From positions 3,720,001 to 3,784,000 of the forward strand of contig NC_089242.1 in the NCBI RefSeq assembly GCF_000512585.2: DNA of 64,000 nt, written 5' to 3'. Source of the DNA: Kwoniella bestiolae CBS 10118 (lineage: Eukaryota; Basidiomycota; Tremellomycetes; Tremellales; Cryptococcaceae). The position numbers and the translations under genes were made by a program. Shown here piece by piece: positions 24,849 through 36,560 of this stretch. Position 1 is the first letter of the stretch. The number at the start of each line of letters is the position of its first letter. Below the pieces are notes generated by a model that had not been told where the DNA came from, did not search any database, and saw nothing but the letters and a program-made list of their open reading frames with translations.

Positions 24849-27247
24849 ATGTTCGATAAATTCACTGTCACTCTCTTCACTGCTCTCCTAGCTTCCATAG
24901 CTGAAGTGAGAGCTTTGACTCATTACCCACCTAGTGAGTCGTCGTATCCAAGCGACCTTATCTAGCATACACGTCATCAAACTACTCACATACCGATGTT
25001 GATCTTTTGTTGGATCATAGGCAAGACTGCCAATACCGACTTGGATCAAGTGTTGAATGGTTCAGGTGCTCCAGGAAACTACTGGTCATCCACCACCCCT
25101 GATGAGGAGTATGGTGAATACAACTGTATGTCCACCTCTTGTGCTTTGCTCGTGGGATCGAGCTAATTGGTTTTGTGATATCTAGGGTGTGCTGTACGTA
25201 TAAATCACCGCTTACCCTAACAGCTTCATACGCTGATGTCGTCTTGGAACTTGTAGATGCCTCATGTAAGAAAATCAGAATACCAAGTCCCCTCGAAAGA
25301 ATATGAGCTACAATACGTGGAAGTCATCCAACGTCACCATAAGGTATGTTCCTTCCTTTGATTCGTTGACGATACCGATTGACAAGCTCAAATCGTCATA
25401 GCGAACGCCTTACGCTTCGAACACTTTCTTCAAAGAAGATATTCCTGTAAGTACACGTCAAACCCAAAACACAACTTACTCCAGAGCTGATTGTGTTTGT
25501 ATTGCATCACTTCAGTGGGATTGCACTCAAGAAGGCAAGTTGTGTCATCGCTCGTCTAAACGTCATCACGTGCTGATTTTGTTGACGTGCCATGACAGGT
25601 CCATACCACCATGCCAAGAACGTCAACCCCGAAAACACCTCTGGCGTAGTCTGGCAAAGACAGGTAAGTACAGCGATCGTATACATAGGCTCATCTGTAT
25701 TGACTGATTCACGTGTGCTCGATAGAGCGGTTCCCAAAACCCATTCGAAGCCAAGGTGGGACCTGGTTTCGTAGGTTCGACATGTGAATTCCCGGCTATC
25801 ACCTCGTACGTGGATCCTGTTCTCCTTCCGTCCCACCGCATGCGCTCCTATACATACGCTTGGGTTGGGGTGGGAGCGGTTGTCTGATGTCTGTACGATT
25901 CGCAGCGAGGGTATCGATGATGCCATGGTTCACGGACAAGACATCAAGGGAGTCTACGGCGATTTTTTGGGCTTCTTACCTGCTTCTCACGAGAAGGATA
26001 AATACTCTTTCAGAGTTACTAGTAATGTATGTCTTGGATTCTTAGCTCGTCCCCAGACTTGATGTTCTGTTTGGCTAATATGCCGATGGCAGGTCATCAC
26101 CTCGCAAACCTTGGCGGGTTTCGGTAAAGGTTTGTACCCTGATCTTGAGGAACACACTGGGTGAGTACTTAGCTGCATCAGGACCGGATCTATGACTGAA
26201 AAACAGAATTGTTGATCACAAGTGTGCCATACTGAGCTGACATATCACCGTAGATGGATCCAAGACGATTCCTACGATTCTCTTAAACCCGGTGTCCGTG
26301 AGTATGGCATTCCACAGCTCACCACATAGGATTTTTGGTTGAAAAGTCGCTTGTGATATCTTGCAGCGTGCGCGCTTCGAGACACGATCAACAGCCAAAT
26401 CACCAAGCTCTCTGGGGAATGGGGGAGACACCTCAACCTGACCTCAGAGCTCAGAGAAAGATTCAATAATGTATCAGGCATCGAACCTAATGATACTGCC
26501 GGATGGAGAACCAGCTGGGACCAGTGAGTAATCCCCCCGGTCATCCATACGGTACAAGCTAATAAGTCGAAAAGCCCATACGACAACATGTCAGCCAAAC
26601 AATGTCATGGCAAACCTCTACCATGCTCTACCAACAACACGGCCATCTGTGTCCAACAAGAAGACGCCAACGCGATCTACCGATTGGGTAACTACGAGTA
26701 CGCCTACAGGTGGAGGATGCACGAGAACTCGACTTACTACAGTGCTATCACCATGGGTGCTTGGTTTATCGAGTTGAAAGATCACTTTAGGGGTAAGATG
26801 GATGGATCGAACCCTGTTAAATACTTCCACAAGTGGGTCTATTATCTCGTTGCACTATATGTACATGCGCAAAAGAGGAAAGATGGAGGCTGATGTGGAA
26901 TGGTGTGGTGGACTAGTTTCGCCCATGATGGATCTGTCGCTCCTGTTCTCGGTTTACTCCAACACGATGAGGTGGGTTTCTATCCATAATGTAAGGGCCA
27001 TTGGGTATGCTAACACAATGAGAACGTCGCATAGCCCGTCTGGCCAGGTATGGGCTCCGAAGTAGTATTCGAGCTGTACAAGAAAGCCGAAGAGTACTTT
27101 GTCAGAGTCCTATTCTCAGGTCAACCATTAAAATCTTCCACTCCCTTCGGTACGATGGACATGGTTCCTTGGAAAGATTTCGAGGCGTACTTGTATGATA
27201 CTATTCCTGAGAAACTTACTGAGCTGTGTATCGCCAGTAACGAGTGA
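24849..27247 (+). CDS. Secreted histidine acid phosphatase
   Basis: Predicted extracellular phosphomonoesterase of the histidine phosphatase superfamily, branch 2, 469 aa in 15 exons: 24849-24933, 25021-25125, 25186-25193, 25257-25343, 25402-25446, 25516-25534, 25599-25663, 25726-25805, 25906-26026, 26093-26160, 26254-26297, 26367-26523, 26575-26832, 26917-26971, 27035-27247. A hydrophobic signal peptide opens the protein (about residues 1-22). The nucleophile motif reads VIQRHHKRTPYAS, the RHxxRxP signature, and FAHDGSV supplies the catalytic His-Asp pair about 280 residues later. Several NxS/T glycosylation sites and paired cysteines fit a secreted enzyme. Odd points: the third exon is 8 nt, and the intron at 25535-25598 is GC-AG (donor GCAAGT). 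Frame requires both. The promoter has a TATA box and a CACGTG, consistent with phosphate control. The substrate is unknown. Confidence 0.9.
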
Positions 27248-27607
27248 GGGGGGTATTTTTGAAAACCTGAGTTATGTAGAAGAGGGAATGGCGAGGATGC
27301 TGTCGAGGGTGGATGATCCTCAAAATAAAATACGAAGTTGTTTCGTAAGCGCACATTTCATATAATAGATTTATAGATTATAATTAGATGTTCTCTTGGA
27401 TTCGATGGATTTGATGTTGGTCTTGGCATTGTTAATTAGTTCGCAAGCGATCTGCCAAAGCACGATGTAAGGTCATATAGGTAGATTCATTCAATATTAC
27501 TAAATGCTACATCGTGTATAAACAATAAATATAATAACTACTATAATCAACAACATCCCTTCCGCCTTTCCACAATCTCAATCCTCTATATCACGCTTAC
27601 ACTGAAT
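27248..27607. other. Convergent 3' intergenic region
   Basis: 360 AT-rich bases between the stop codons of the acid phosphatase and the minus-strand His-rich gene. No gene is seen; it holds both 3' ends. Confidence 0.5.
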
Positions 27608-28542
27608 TTAAGCAGTCTGCTCCTTGTGACCACCAACTCGAGGAGCACCCTCGTAGAATTGGTGCTGGTGTCCCGAGTCAGCGTGAGACATGGGTCCAGC
27701 GTCGGTCTTTTGCTTGAGGAATTGCTCGTGGGTGATAGTGGGAAGGGTGGTAGCTTCGTGCACGATAGGGGCATCGTGGATCTTCTCGTGGATACCGGCG
27801 GTGTGGTGGACTACGGTTGGTTGGACAGTCTCTCTTTGGATGACAGGTTGGACTAACAATCTCATTATGATTAGCATATATACTTTTTCAGTCTGGGAGA
27901 TTGCGATGTGCAGACTGAGCGTGAAAGTGAGATGGGTGAGGCGAGGGTGAGAGACACTCACCAGTCTCGTGGATGTGGTGGTGTTCGTGCTCGTTGACGT
28001 GTTGACCAACGTGAGCGGATGTCCTGGCAGTCTCAGCAGTTCGAGTCTCGTTGGTGTGGAGGGTTCGTTGCTCGTGCAATTTGGCTTGGTGCTCTGGTAA
28101 CATCTCCTCCTTGTGTTCCCTCACAACCTCTGGGCCGGTGGTGTGAACATGTTGAGTCTCGGCAGTTTGCTTGTGCTCGATAGGTTGAATTCGGTGCTAA
28201 GTAACGCAACCATCATCAGCGATCTATTCCCCTTCCTTACTAATAAAGATCGTGGCGGAAGTGTCTGTGCGCAAAGAGGCAAGGCAAATAGAAGATACTC
28301 ACTTGGTGGTGGTGGACGTGTCTCTCCCTGTCAACAGCCTCAGCAGTCTCAGTGTGTTCGGTTGGTCGAACGTGTTCCTCGACTACTTCTGGGGCGACTT
28401 CAGAGCAGACCTATCGAATGTACCATTGTCAGCAACCACTTCGCTCCGCTCCACAGCTAGCTGAAGGCCGACTCACCTCGGTAGAGTCGGCTTTGTGAGA
28501 TCCCTTGAGAAATTCCTTGACACCTTGAGTGATACCTGACAT
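27608..28542 (-). CDS. His-rich hydrophilic protein of unknown function
   Basis: Exons from the start: 28542-28477, 28410-28303, 28196-27962 and 27852-27608, 217 aa. I do not recognise a catalytic domain. The protein begins MSGITQGVKEFLKG and continues as a very hydrophilic chain rich in His, Glu, Thr and Val, with clusters such as EHEHHHIHET and ERHVHHHQ. It has no signal peptide or membrane span. Recurrent motifs (VVxEH, TAETxxxH, PTxxHE) suggest imperfect internal repeats. Composition resembles small stress-induced hydrophilins of fungi, which is only an analogy. A TATATATA element sits about 110 bp upstream, typical of a strongly or conditionally expressed gene. Confidence 0.85.
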
Positions 28543-29950
28543 TATGATTGATTGGTTGTGGGTGGTTGGGTTGGTTTGCGTAAAAAGCGAACAAGTAATG
28601 TTTGATTGATGAGGGGAAAAGGAGATGACGAAGGTGGATATGTGTTAATGTATATATAGCCTTCTACGTACCGATGATGTCTTTGGTGGGCTGTCGAGCT
28701 ATGACGTTTATTCAACTTTCCATGCAAACCAATGCAAACAAAGTAACGTGGTGTCATCGTCATCATCGAGCCTACCCAATTACAGTGATACATGTGCATG
28801 TACAGGTAAGGGAATCTTTCTCCTCTTTGGTTGCCCGGGATGACGAAATCGATAATACTGTAATAATATAATCATCTAAGACTAATGGATGGATTTGCTC
28901 GATCTACAGTACAAGTTTTCTGGGAATCTCACTAGGATCAATGCAATACTCGCTCAGGGCTGACCTGCTAACAGGCAAGAAAGGCAAATTACAGATGCTC
29001 TAAAATTCCACAGAGATCGAAGCACGAATGCACATGTACGTGATCATCCCGTAGACTCAGTCGAGATCGACCGTCTCACCGTTCGCGGGACTCACTCACA
29101 AGGTTCAAGTCAGATTTCATATCTCATATTTTGTACCTCGTCTCCACATGAAGTACGACGTCATTGACCCAGGTGCATGCTGAAGAATCCGGGTGAAAGG
29201 GATGTTGTGATTATTTTTAACTTCACAAACAGATTGAAGGGTCGAGATGAGTTTTCCATCGATCGGGGCTATCAGATCAGAGAGACGATTCCAGAGAACT
29301 GAACTGAATCATCTATGATCCGGCGATCATCTATCCGAAATTTAGTGCCTTTCTGTTTTTTTTTTTTTTATGTTGCACTTTCCCTTACTCTGCACATGGA
29401 AGGGAATGTGTCTCGCAGTTTGGTGCATTGAGGACACGCATCTCCCCTTCTCTACGACTGCGTGGGATGGAAACCCTTATGATGCCAAAACGCACGGACA
29501 AAGTACACACCACACCATACTGTAATCGTAATCGGTCAGATGATGTTTGTTGGAGTGGACCTGTCCCTGATCGACCGACGTCACTGTGAACGTTTTGTGG
29601 GGTCCCGAGGTTGGATGGAACGAGCGATGGCATCATCAGGAATCGCATGGTCAGTTGGTTACTTCAAGGGGGAAGTGACGTTATGGAATGCAGAGAAGAA
29701 ATGCAGGTGCTATTTCGGTGCGTTGAGCAATAGGTAACATTGGCCACTGATAGTTTAGCCTCAGCAAGGTCGTAGATGATCGATATTAACGAAAGTCCTC
29801 GATACTAGCGTTGAAACCAAGCACAAACAGAGAATCACATAATCAGATATATCGGAAGATTCCTGATCCTCAGAACATCAAGCCATATCTGTTGGCTCTT
29901 CCACTTGGATAAACCTACAGGCCATAGGCAAAGGGTGTCAGTTGTCCAAG
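28543..29950. other. Divergent intergenic region
   Basis: 1408 bases between the divergent starts at 28542 and 29951. No gene is supported: the open frames are short and without recognisable motifs. It includes a T run at about 29356-29369 and the TATA element at 28651-28658 serving the minus-strand gene. Confidence 0.5.
28651..28658 (-). promoter_or_regulatory. TATA box of the His-rich protein gene
   Basis: TATATATA about 110 bp upstream of the minus-strand ATG at 28542. The element is symmetric; orientation is assigned from the gene. Confidence 0.5.
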
Positions 29951-31878
29951 ATGCCATCGTTACTCTCCAAATTCAGACATCGCAAAACCGGATCACAATC
30001 TTCCAACTCATCCGTCGACGCACAACAACCGCCCTCACCTTCCCGCCGCTCACACGATTCCCCATCTTCGTCTAGAGCTCGACTCTCGCTGGACCAACCC
30101 TCACCCAGGGGAAGAGCATCATTAGACCAACCTCCCACTCCTACCAGGAGACTCCCGCAGCCACCCGTACCAACAAGTCGGACAGAGGAAGATGTGATCG
30201 TCATCGATAAAGCGCCTTCTTCCGTGCACGACACTCAAGGTCATTCAAGACCATTTGTAGATGAGAGTGAAAGACCAGATCTACCCACTACTTCATCAAA
30301 TGTGAATAATCCATTGCCCCAATCTCACCCTTCAGGATCGACAACCTATCTACCTCAAGAAGAATTGGATAAGAAACCATTACCTGCTGTACCCGAAGTC
30401 CAATCCCCACCTATCCATGGACATGAAACTTCTTCTTTCCCTCTTCCTCCAAAGGATACAATCACCAAAGACACTTCATTACCCGAACGTACACCCCATC
30501 ATGATCGGGTCAGATCACCTCCATTACCACATGTCGATTCTATCAACCGACAGGCCCTCCGACAGTCCGAAGAAGAAAGGCCAGGATTGGTAGGATCCTC
30601 CAGTCGACCAGCTAAGAGCGGTGAACAAGTCCGAGGGAATTATCCACACGTATCGAATTTGCCGCATTCGAATAAGGAGGAGGATTTAAACGAATTATTG
30701 GAGCAGGGTACCAACGATAAGGTGGAAATACCAAGTAGGGGATCATCGCTTTATCATAATCACCAAGGTCAAGGTCCATCTTCGTCTTCGGTCCAGCAGA
30801 ATCACTCGAGAGCGGCAGAAATGGAATTACAGGAACATCGGCGAGATGGGAAATTCACAAAACCTTCTTCAGCTGTTGATCCGACGTCGAAACATCCTGA
30901 TGGTATACTCAATGAACGATTCAACGATTTATCAATAGGCGAGGGAGGTGGAGTGATGGGATTGGACGAACAGCGGGATGCTATGATTAGTAAGATATCT
31001 GAGCAGATTGAGACGAAGGAGGAAGTGAGCAGAGAAGGGGTACAGGTGTTTAAGAATATTGGTATGGATCATCTGCTTGGGAAGGAGGATAGTATTGATA
31101 TAAGGTCGAGGGAGCTGGAACCGGTGGTCAAGGTGAGCATGCTTATCACTCATTTCCTCCTCGTTTGCTGCTTCGTTGATCGGTCACTAATGTGTGTATG
31201 TCCAGGAAACGATCTACCCAGTCGAGCATACCGAGTACACCACCATACTTACTAGATGTATACATAAGACGCATTACATGTGAGTTTGGTGAATCTACTC
31301 TTCTACACGAGGTCGAAGCTCATCTTAGCTTTGATCCCACACATAGCCCACTCATTCAGCCAATACATGATCCCAATCCTATATTCCTAGCCACCCGCCA
31401 TAGGATATACAACCCCACCACGAAGAAATGGCATGAAGTGATAGGAGATGCCGCGGCAATCTCGATCCTAGGAGAAGATGTATTCAAGAATGGCCCCAAG
31501 GAGTACAGGGAGCTACGTAAACCCGCTTTGCCGGGCTTGGAACCTATGGACGAAGATGCTATCCGCATGGCCAAGGAGGCTGGATTGGTTTCAGGTGGAG
31601 GACTGCATACGGCTACGGGTATAAAGGATTACGAGTATACTTCGAATGCTCAGGATAATATACCGATCAAGGGTGAACATGCCGATGTGTCCATTGATGG
31701 GATAGGTCAAGGGGAGGGTAAGGGGAGAGTACTGGAGAGGGAGTATGTACTGGGTACTGAGGATGAGGAGGAAAAGGGAGATTGGAAGGAGATTGCTAGT
31801 TATGTTGGGATTGGGGGTGGGAAAGGTGGATTAAGGAGGGCTCGAGGTAAGGACGATCAGGTCGGTGTGGCTTTGTAA
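29951..31878 (+). CDS. Conserved fungal protein, disordered N-terminus, unknown function
   Basis: Exons 29951-31132, 31206-31279 and 31347-31878. The second intron could instead end at 31328, which also keeps frame and adds six residues. The protein is about 595 aa. It starts MPSLLSKFRHRKTGSQSSNS, a basic amphipathic segment, then about 300 residues of Ser/Pro/Asp-rich probably disordered sequence. The C-terminal third is ordered and reads like a conserved domain: TILTRCIHKTHYM, then YDPNP-like HDPNPIFLATRHRIYN, KKWHEVIGDAAAISILGEDVFKNG. It ends in a Gly-rich tail. I do not recognise the family and propose no function. The ATG at 29951 is chosen as the first ATG of this open frame. Confidence 0.8.
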
Positions 31879-32447
31879 GGACTAGAGGGAAGGAATACAT
31901 CTCATTTCTCTTCTCACCTCACGCAAGTTGATATACACGCATTTTCTATAATTACTTTTTACGTCGCGCAGTCTTCTGTAGCTCTACTTGCGAATCAAAT
32001 AATGCATGTTGTCTTGTTGTCTAATGTTTGTCTACCGCCACATTCTACCATGCATACCCGAGTGAGCTCGCAAGTGACGTATTTATTCCGTGTTACCCTG
32101 ATTTTGCATAATGCGGGGTAATCAGGGTTAAAGAAACAGATGACGCACGGTCATTTGACTGTGAGTGGAGGTGGTCCATTAATATTATGCCATTCCATCT
32201 GTTGCGAGATGTCATCATCGGTTGTGCTTGCTACGTACGGTGGTGGTACGTCATAGCCATATCCTTGGACTGAGCAGATCCGATGATGAGATGCATGAAC
32301 ATGTCTCTTTCAGGTTCACTGCTCTAGCGCCACTCATACCCCTACAAGTATATATATAACCTCAGTGTAAAAAGAAGATTCTTGCGTCGATCATACATCA
32401 TATTCACACTCACAACCGCAACACACAAATAATATAAATACATCACA
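31879..32447. promoter_or_regulatory. Intergenic, promoter of the Gly/His-rich gene
   Basis: 569 bases with no gene. It contains a TATA stretch at 32349-32359 and a CCCCT (stress-response-element-like) just before it. The leader is AC-rich. Confidence 0.5.
32349..32359 (+). promoter_or_regulatory. TATA box of the Gly/His-rich protein gene
   Basis: TATATATATAA about 95 bp upstream of the ATG at 32448, preceded by CCCCT at about 32338. Confidence 0.55.
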
Positions 32448-33797
32448 ATGGATTTAGGAAGACCTATCGGAGAATCTGTCCCTTCTAGAGGATTTGATCA
32501 GGGTGAACATGGTGCCGGTACTGGATTATCAGGTGGTGTAAGTTCCGCTCAATACTTGAGATGATCGAAAATAGAGACACGGTCGCTCACAGTCTGTTGA
32601 CACTGCAGTACGGCGAAGCCAACGCCTCCAACACACAAGCTGGCCAATACGCCCAGAATGAACAATCCGGATTCAACGCTGGTGTAGGTGGGAATCACGC
32701 TTCAGGTGGTGAGTATCCCTCTGTGGCCTTCCTGCTTGTCAGGTTTATCACGAGACTGTGACTGATCATCTGTCGTTTGTAGGTATCCCATCCGGTACAC
32801 CCATCGCCGACAAATTCACCTCTGGATCCAGTAACACCCCCAACGTGTACGGATCAACCGGCTCACACTCCCACCACGGTACTCACGGAGCTACCGGAGC
32901 CACCGGTGCTGGTACCGGTGTAGGAGCCAAGCTCGACAACGCTCTTGACCAATACAGCGGGTCAGGTGCTGGATCAGGCTTGACCGGTTCCCACTCCCAT
33001 GGTACACACGGTACTCACGGTGGTGACGCTGTATCCGGCGCTTATGAAGGTAGCGGTACCAGAGATGGCTTGACTGGACAAAGTAAGTTCATCTTCCACC
33101 TCCATCCAACCGTATGACGCATGGTATACTGACGTGTGGTGTTGGCTCTCTAGGCGGTGCTCACACCACTGGATCCGGTGTCGGTGTAGGTGGTGAGAAC
33201 CTCTCAGGCGGTCACCACGGTGCCCGAGATGCCGCTTTGGCAGGTACCGCTGCAGGAGCCGGTGCCCTCGCCGGCAAGGAATTCTCCTCATCCCACCACG
33301 GTACCGGTACCGGTGCCGAATCCACCGCTCCTCCCGATAGGGGATCAGGATTGGCAGGTGTCGGAGGTGGATTACAACCTGGTATTGGTGGTGAGACCGG
33401 ATCGGGCGTAGGACCATCAGGAGGTTCAGGTGGTCACTACACTACTGGTGATTCATCCAAATCTGGCGCTCTCGGCGCTGGAGCTTTGGGAGCCGGAGCT
33501 GGAGCTGCTGGTGCTTCAGGATTATCTGGATCCAGATCTGACGCCCAATCTGGTGTTCACTCCACTGGTGGACCCGAATCTTCGTCGACCCGAGCTGGAG
33601 TAGCTTCCAACCCCACCGCTGGATCTGGAGGTGCCGGTAAATACGGTAGAGCCGAGGCCCACGATGGCCAAGGTGAACCCATCTCCAACCCCAAGGACCT
33701 CGATACTGGAAATGCCCACTCGCTCGTGCTTGACAAAGCTACCGGTCAATATGTCCACAGAAGGGATTTGGAAGGTGGTGCTGCTCACAAGCATTAG
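32448..33797 (+). CDS. Gly/His-rich hydrophilic low-complexity protein
   Basis: Exons 32448-32537, 32609-32708, 32783-33082 and 33154-33797, 377 aa. The chain is dominated by Gly, Ser, Ala, Thr and His. It has runs like SHSHHGTHGATGATG and GALGAGALGAGAG, no signal peptide and no membrane span. The C-terminus is more ordered: ISNPKDLDTGNAHSLVLDKATGQYVHRRDLEGG. Composition is that of a disordered stress or desiccation protein, but I recognise no family. Like the His-rich gene at 27.6-28.5 kb it has a strong TATA box and repeated His clusters, so the two may be co-regulated; this is inference. Confidence 0.85.
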
Positions 33798-34606
33798 GTG
33801 GTACAGTAGAAGTAGTTTCATATAGCAAGTATAGTAATTTTGTAGCGATCATTATTGAGTAAATCATGTATCTATCTGAAATCTCCACCAGTCCGCGAAA
33901 GGTCCTGCAGTTGATTCTCGCGCCTCCCTCACCTTACCCTCGTCCTTGCCTCGCCTTTACCTTCCCCTTCGCCTCTTCATCGTCTCTGGTCGTCCTATTT
34001 CGCCCCTCGACTCCCCTCCCCTCCCCTTCCGCAGTCCAAATCCTTACATACGTTTCCCTCTAAGACCCATTTCTCGGCCCCTGTCGCCCTGTCATTTCCG
34101 TCCGTCTCGCATGCCCATTTCACCTCAGTCCGCGCTGCTCGGCCTCTCACTCCCATACCCGGCCCTACTCCCAGACCTCCGCCTCCGCTTCCGCCTTCCC
34201 TTCTTCTCCCTTCCCCTCCCATTCCGCCTTTATCTCGTCCCTTCTGCCCTTCTCGCCCCTCCTATCCATCCATCCCCTCCTCATGCTCCGACCGATCCGC
34301 CTACGCTCCGGCCTGCCCACGCCCCACAAGAAGCCGTCACTTACGTAAGCGTGCATGTGTGACACGTGCGCTGAGCGGGGACTTCCGATATCTTCATAGT
34401 GCTAGTTCGAGCGTTTCTAGAGAATACCACAGAATACCAGAACACATCCATATTGTCACATCTTCATTCTCATTCCTCTTTATATCTTGCATCCCAGTCT
34501 ATCACAAGCTTATCTGTTCCAGTATTTCTCAAATAACCGAATCGATAGAGAGAGCTCAACATATCTACGAACAATCCGTCAAACTTCGAAGTAAACGTAC
34601 AATAAG
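33798..34606. other. Intergenic region with a long pyrimidine-rich tract
   Basis: No gene. From about 33890 to 34330 the + strand is almost entirely C and T, which leaves several frames open by chance (for example 33946-34362). Between 34400 and 34445 there is a direct repeat of AGAATACCA (34421 and 34431), about 175 bp before the Hsp40 ATG. The region holds the Hsp40 promoter. Confidence 0.55.
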
Positions 34607-36249
34607 ATGGTGAACAACACAGAGTACTACAAGGTATGTTACCACTCCTTCCCTCTTCTCCCCCATCTCTTACACCGCACTCTACCATCAGACTGTAGTT
34701 GTAGCTGACCTATGACAATCTATAGATACTGGGCATATCGAAAGACGCCTCTGAAGCCGAGATCAAAAAGGTGAGCGTCACTTATTTCATACTCTATGTT
34801 CACACGACTCTCCATTCCCAACCTCACCCCTTCTATCGGATGATGCTAAACAGTCCCTTGCTAACCCCTCCCCTTGTCCTTAGGCCTACAGGAAGGAGTC
34901 GCTAAGACATCACCCAGATAAGAACCCCGGAGATAAACGTGCCGCCGCTGAGGAGAAGTTCAAGAAGATTGGAGAGGCTTATGAAGTCTTATCGGATCCT
35001 GTGAGTGGGATTTCAATTTCGGACGAAACGGGAAGTATCGCATAACTTCTCGAGCTGCATGTTCCATGGGGATTGCCGTAGTCTTATTGCATGGAGCAAA
35101 GCTGATATCCCTTACTCTTCCAGAACAAGAAAGAAGTGTACGATCAGTTAGGTGAAGAAGGTCTGAAAGGAGGAGCCGGACCTGGAGGAGGAGGCTTCGG
35201 CGGTGGTTTCCCTGGAGGTGGGGGAGGTGGATTCTCCTTCCATGCTACGGATCCTAATGACATTTTCAAGTGAGTGGAGTCGTAAATCCTCCTTACTCCA
35301 TCTCCATGAAGGAGTTATTGCTGACTACCTGTTACTCTCCCCACAGTGCATTCTTCTCCTCATCAGGCGGAGGGGGAGGTATGGAAGACATATTCGGTGG
35401 TATGGGCGGCGGTGGAGGCCGTGGTGGACCAAGAATGAGATCTTCCCGCATGGGCGGTGGTATGCCCGGTGGGATGGGCGGTATGCCAGGAGGGTTCGGA
35501 GGTATGGGAGGGGAGTCGCATTCAAGTAAACCCCCGCCACCTCCTGGGGAAATTACCAAACCGCTTGCTCTGACCCTGGAAGAACTGTACAAGGGCGGAA
35601 CGAAACGATTGAAAATTACTAGACATCTTCAGACGGGAGGTCAGGAGGAGAAAATTCTGGAGGTCGCTTATAAGGCGGGGTGGAAGAAGGGGACGAAAAT
35701 TAAATTTGCGGGGGCGGGGAATGAGGATGAGTATGGGCAAAGCCAGTGAGTCTTGCTTTCTTTGCATTGATAGTCCCTGTCAGATCACTTGGAGGACAGT
35801 TGCTAATCTACGTATTATGTCTTTCTTCCAGGACCGTCACTTTCATCGTTGAAGAGAAACCTCACAACCGATTCGAGAGGATAGACGACGACCTAATCAT
35901 CAAGTTGAATATCACCTTATCACAAGCATTGCTAGGTCCAGAGGGTGGCGGTAGCATAACGAAGGAAGTGGAGCAGCTGGACGGTAGACGAATCACCGTA
36001 TCCACACCCGAAGGCGTAAGTATACCCATTTTAATTCGTGATCGGGCATCTGTACTCACCCCCGTCGTTGCAATGCCTTAGCAAATCGTCCAACCGGGCC
36101 AGGAGACACGTATCGCAGGGGAAGGTATGCCAGTCTCCAAAGCTGGTTCAGCTAAGAAGAAGGGAGATTTGATAGTGCGATGGAACGTCGTTTTCCCAAC
36201 TAGGATAACGCCAGAGCAGAAGAAGGAGTTGAGAAAGGTTCTCAACTAG
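34607..36249 (+). CDS. SIS1: Hsp40 co-chaperone, Sis1/DNAJB type
   Basis: Type II J-protein that delivers substrates to Hsp70 and stimulates its ATPase. Exons 34607-34633, 34726-34770, 34884-35000, 35124-35269, 35347-35745, 35832-36015 and 36082-36249 give 361 aa. The J domain has the HPD motif (LRHHPDKNPG) and ends in YEVLSDPNKKEVYDQLGEEG. A Gly-rich, then Gly/Met-rich linker follows (GGMPGGMGGMPGGFGGM), then the two beta-rich client-binding domains and a dimerisation end (RITPEQKKELRKVLN). There is no zinc-finger CxxCxGxG cluster, so it is not a Ydj1/DnaJ type I protein. It runs tail to tail with LST8. Confidence 0.94.
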
Positions 36250-36560
36250 GCGTGCGTCGTTGTGCAGACAATACAGTCGATCTTCTGATTAGAGGGAAGG
36301 AAAGACTGGAAGAAGGACGACAACTCAAATTTACCTGATTCGACTAGAATAGCGTAGGGTAGTTTAACGAGTAATGATTTGAGATTTATACAAGACATAC
36401 ATATTTCATCTTTTATTTCTTACCTTTAAATGCATTGTAGATATCTTCGTTTTCTTCTCTGTTTATCTGGCTTCTGGATGGTATACAAGAGGGATATAAA
36501 AAAGAAAGAAACGATATATATAATCCAAAAAGTCAACCCAAAATTTTGTGAAATCAACAA
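36250..36560. other. Convergent 3' intergenic region, SIS1 / LST8
   Basis: 311 AT-rich bases between the two stop codons; no gene is seen. It holds both polyadenylation regions. Confidence 0.5.

Noticed and set aside
33946..34362. Open frame of 138 codons in the pyrimidine-rich tract
   Set aside because: C/T-only sequence lacks stop codons in several frames; the translation is Pro/Ser/Leu/Arg low complexity with no motif.
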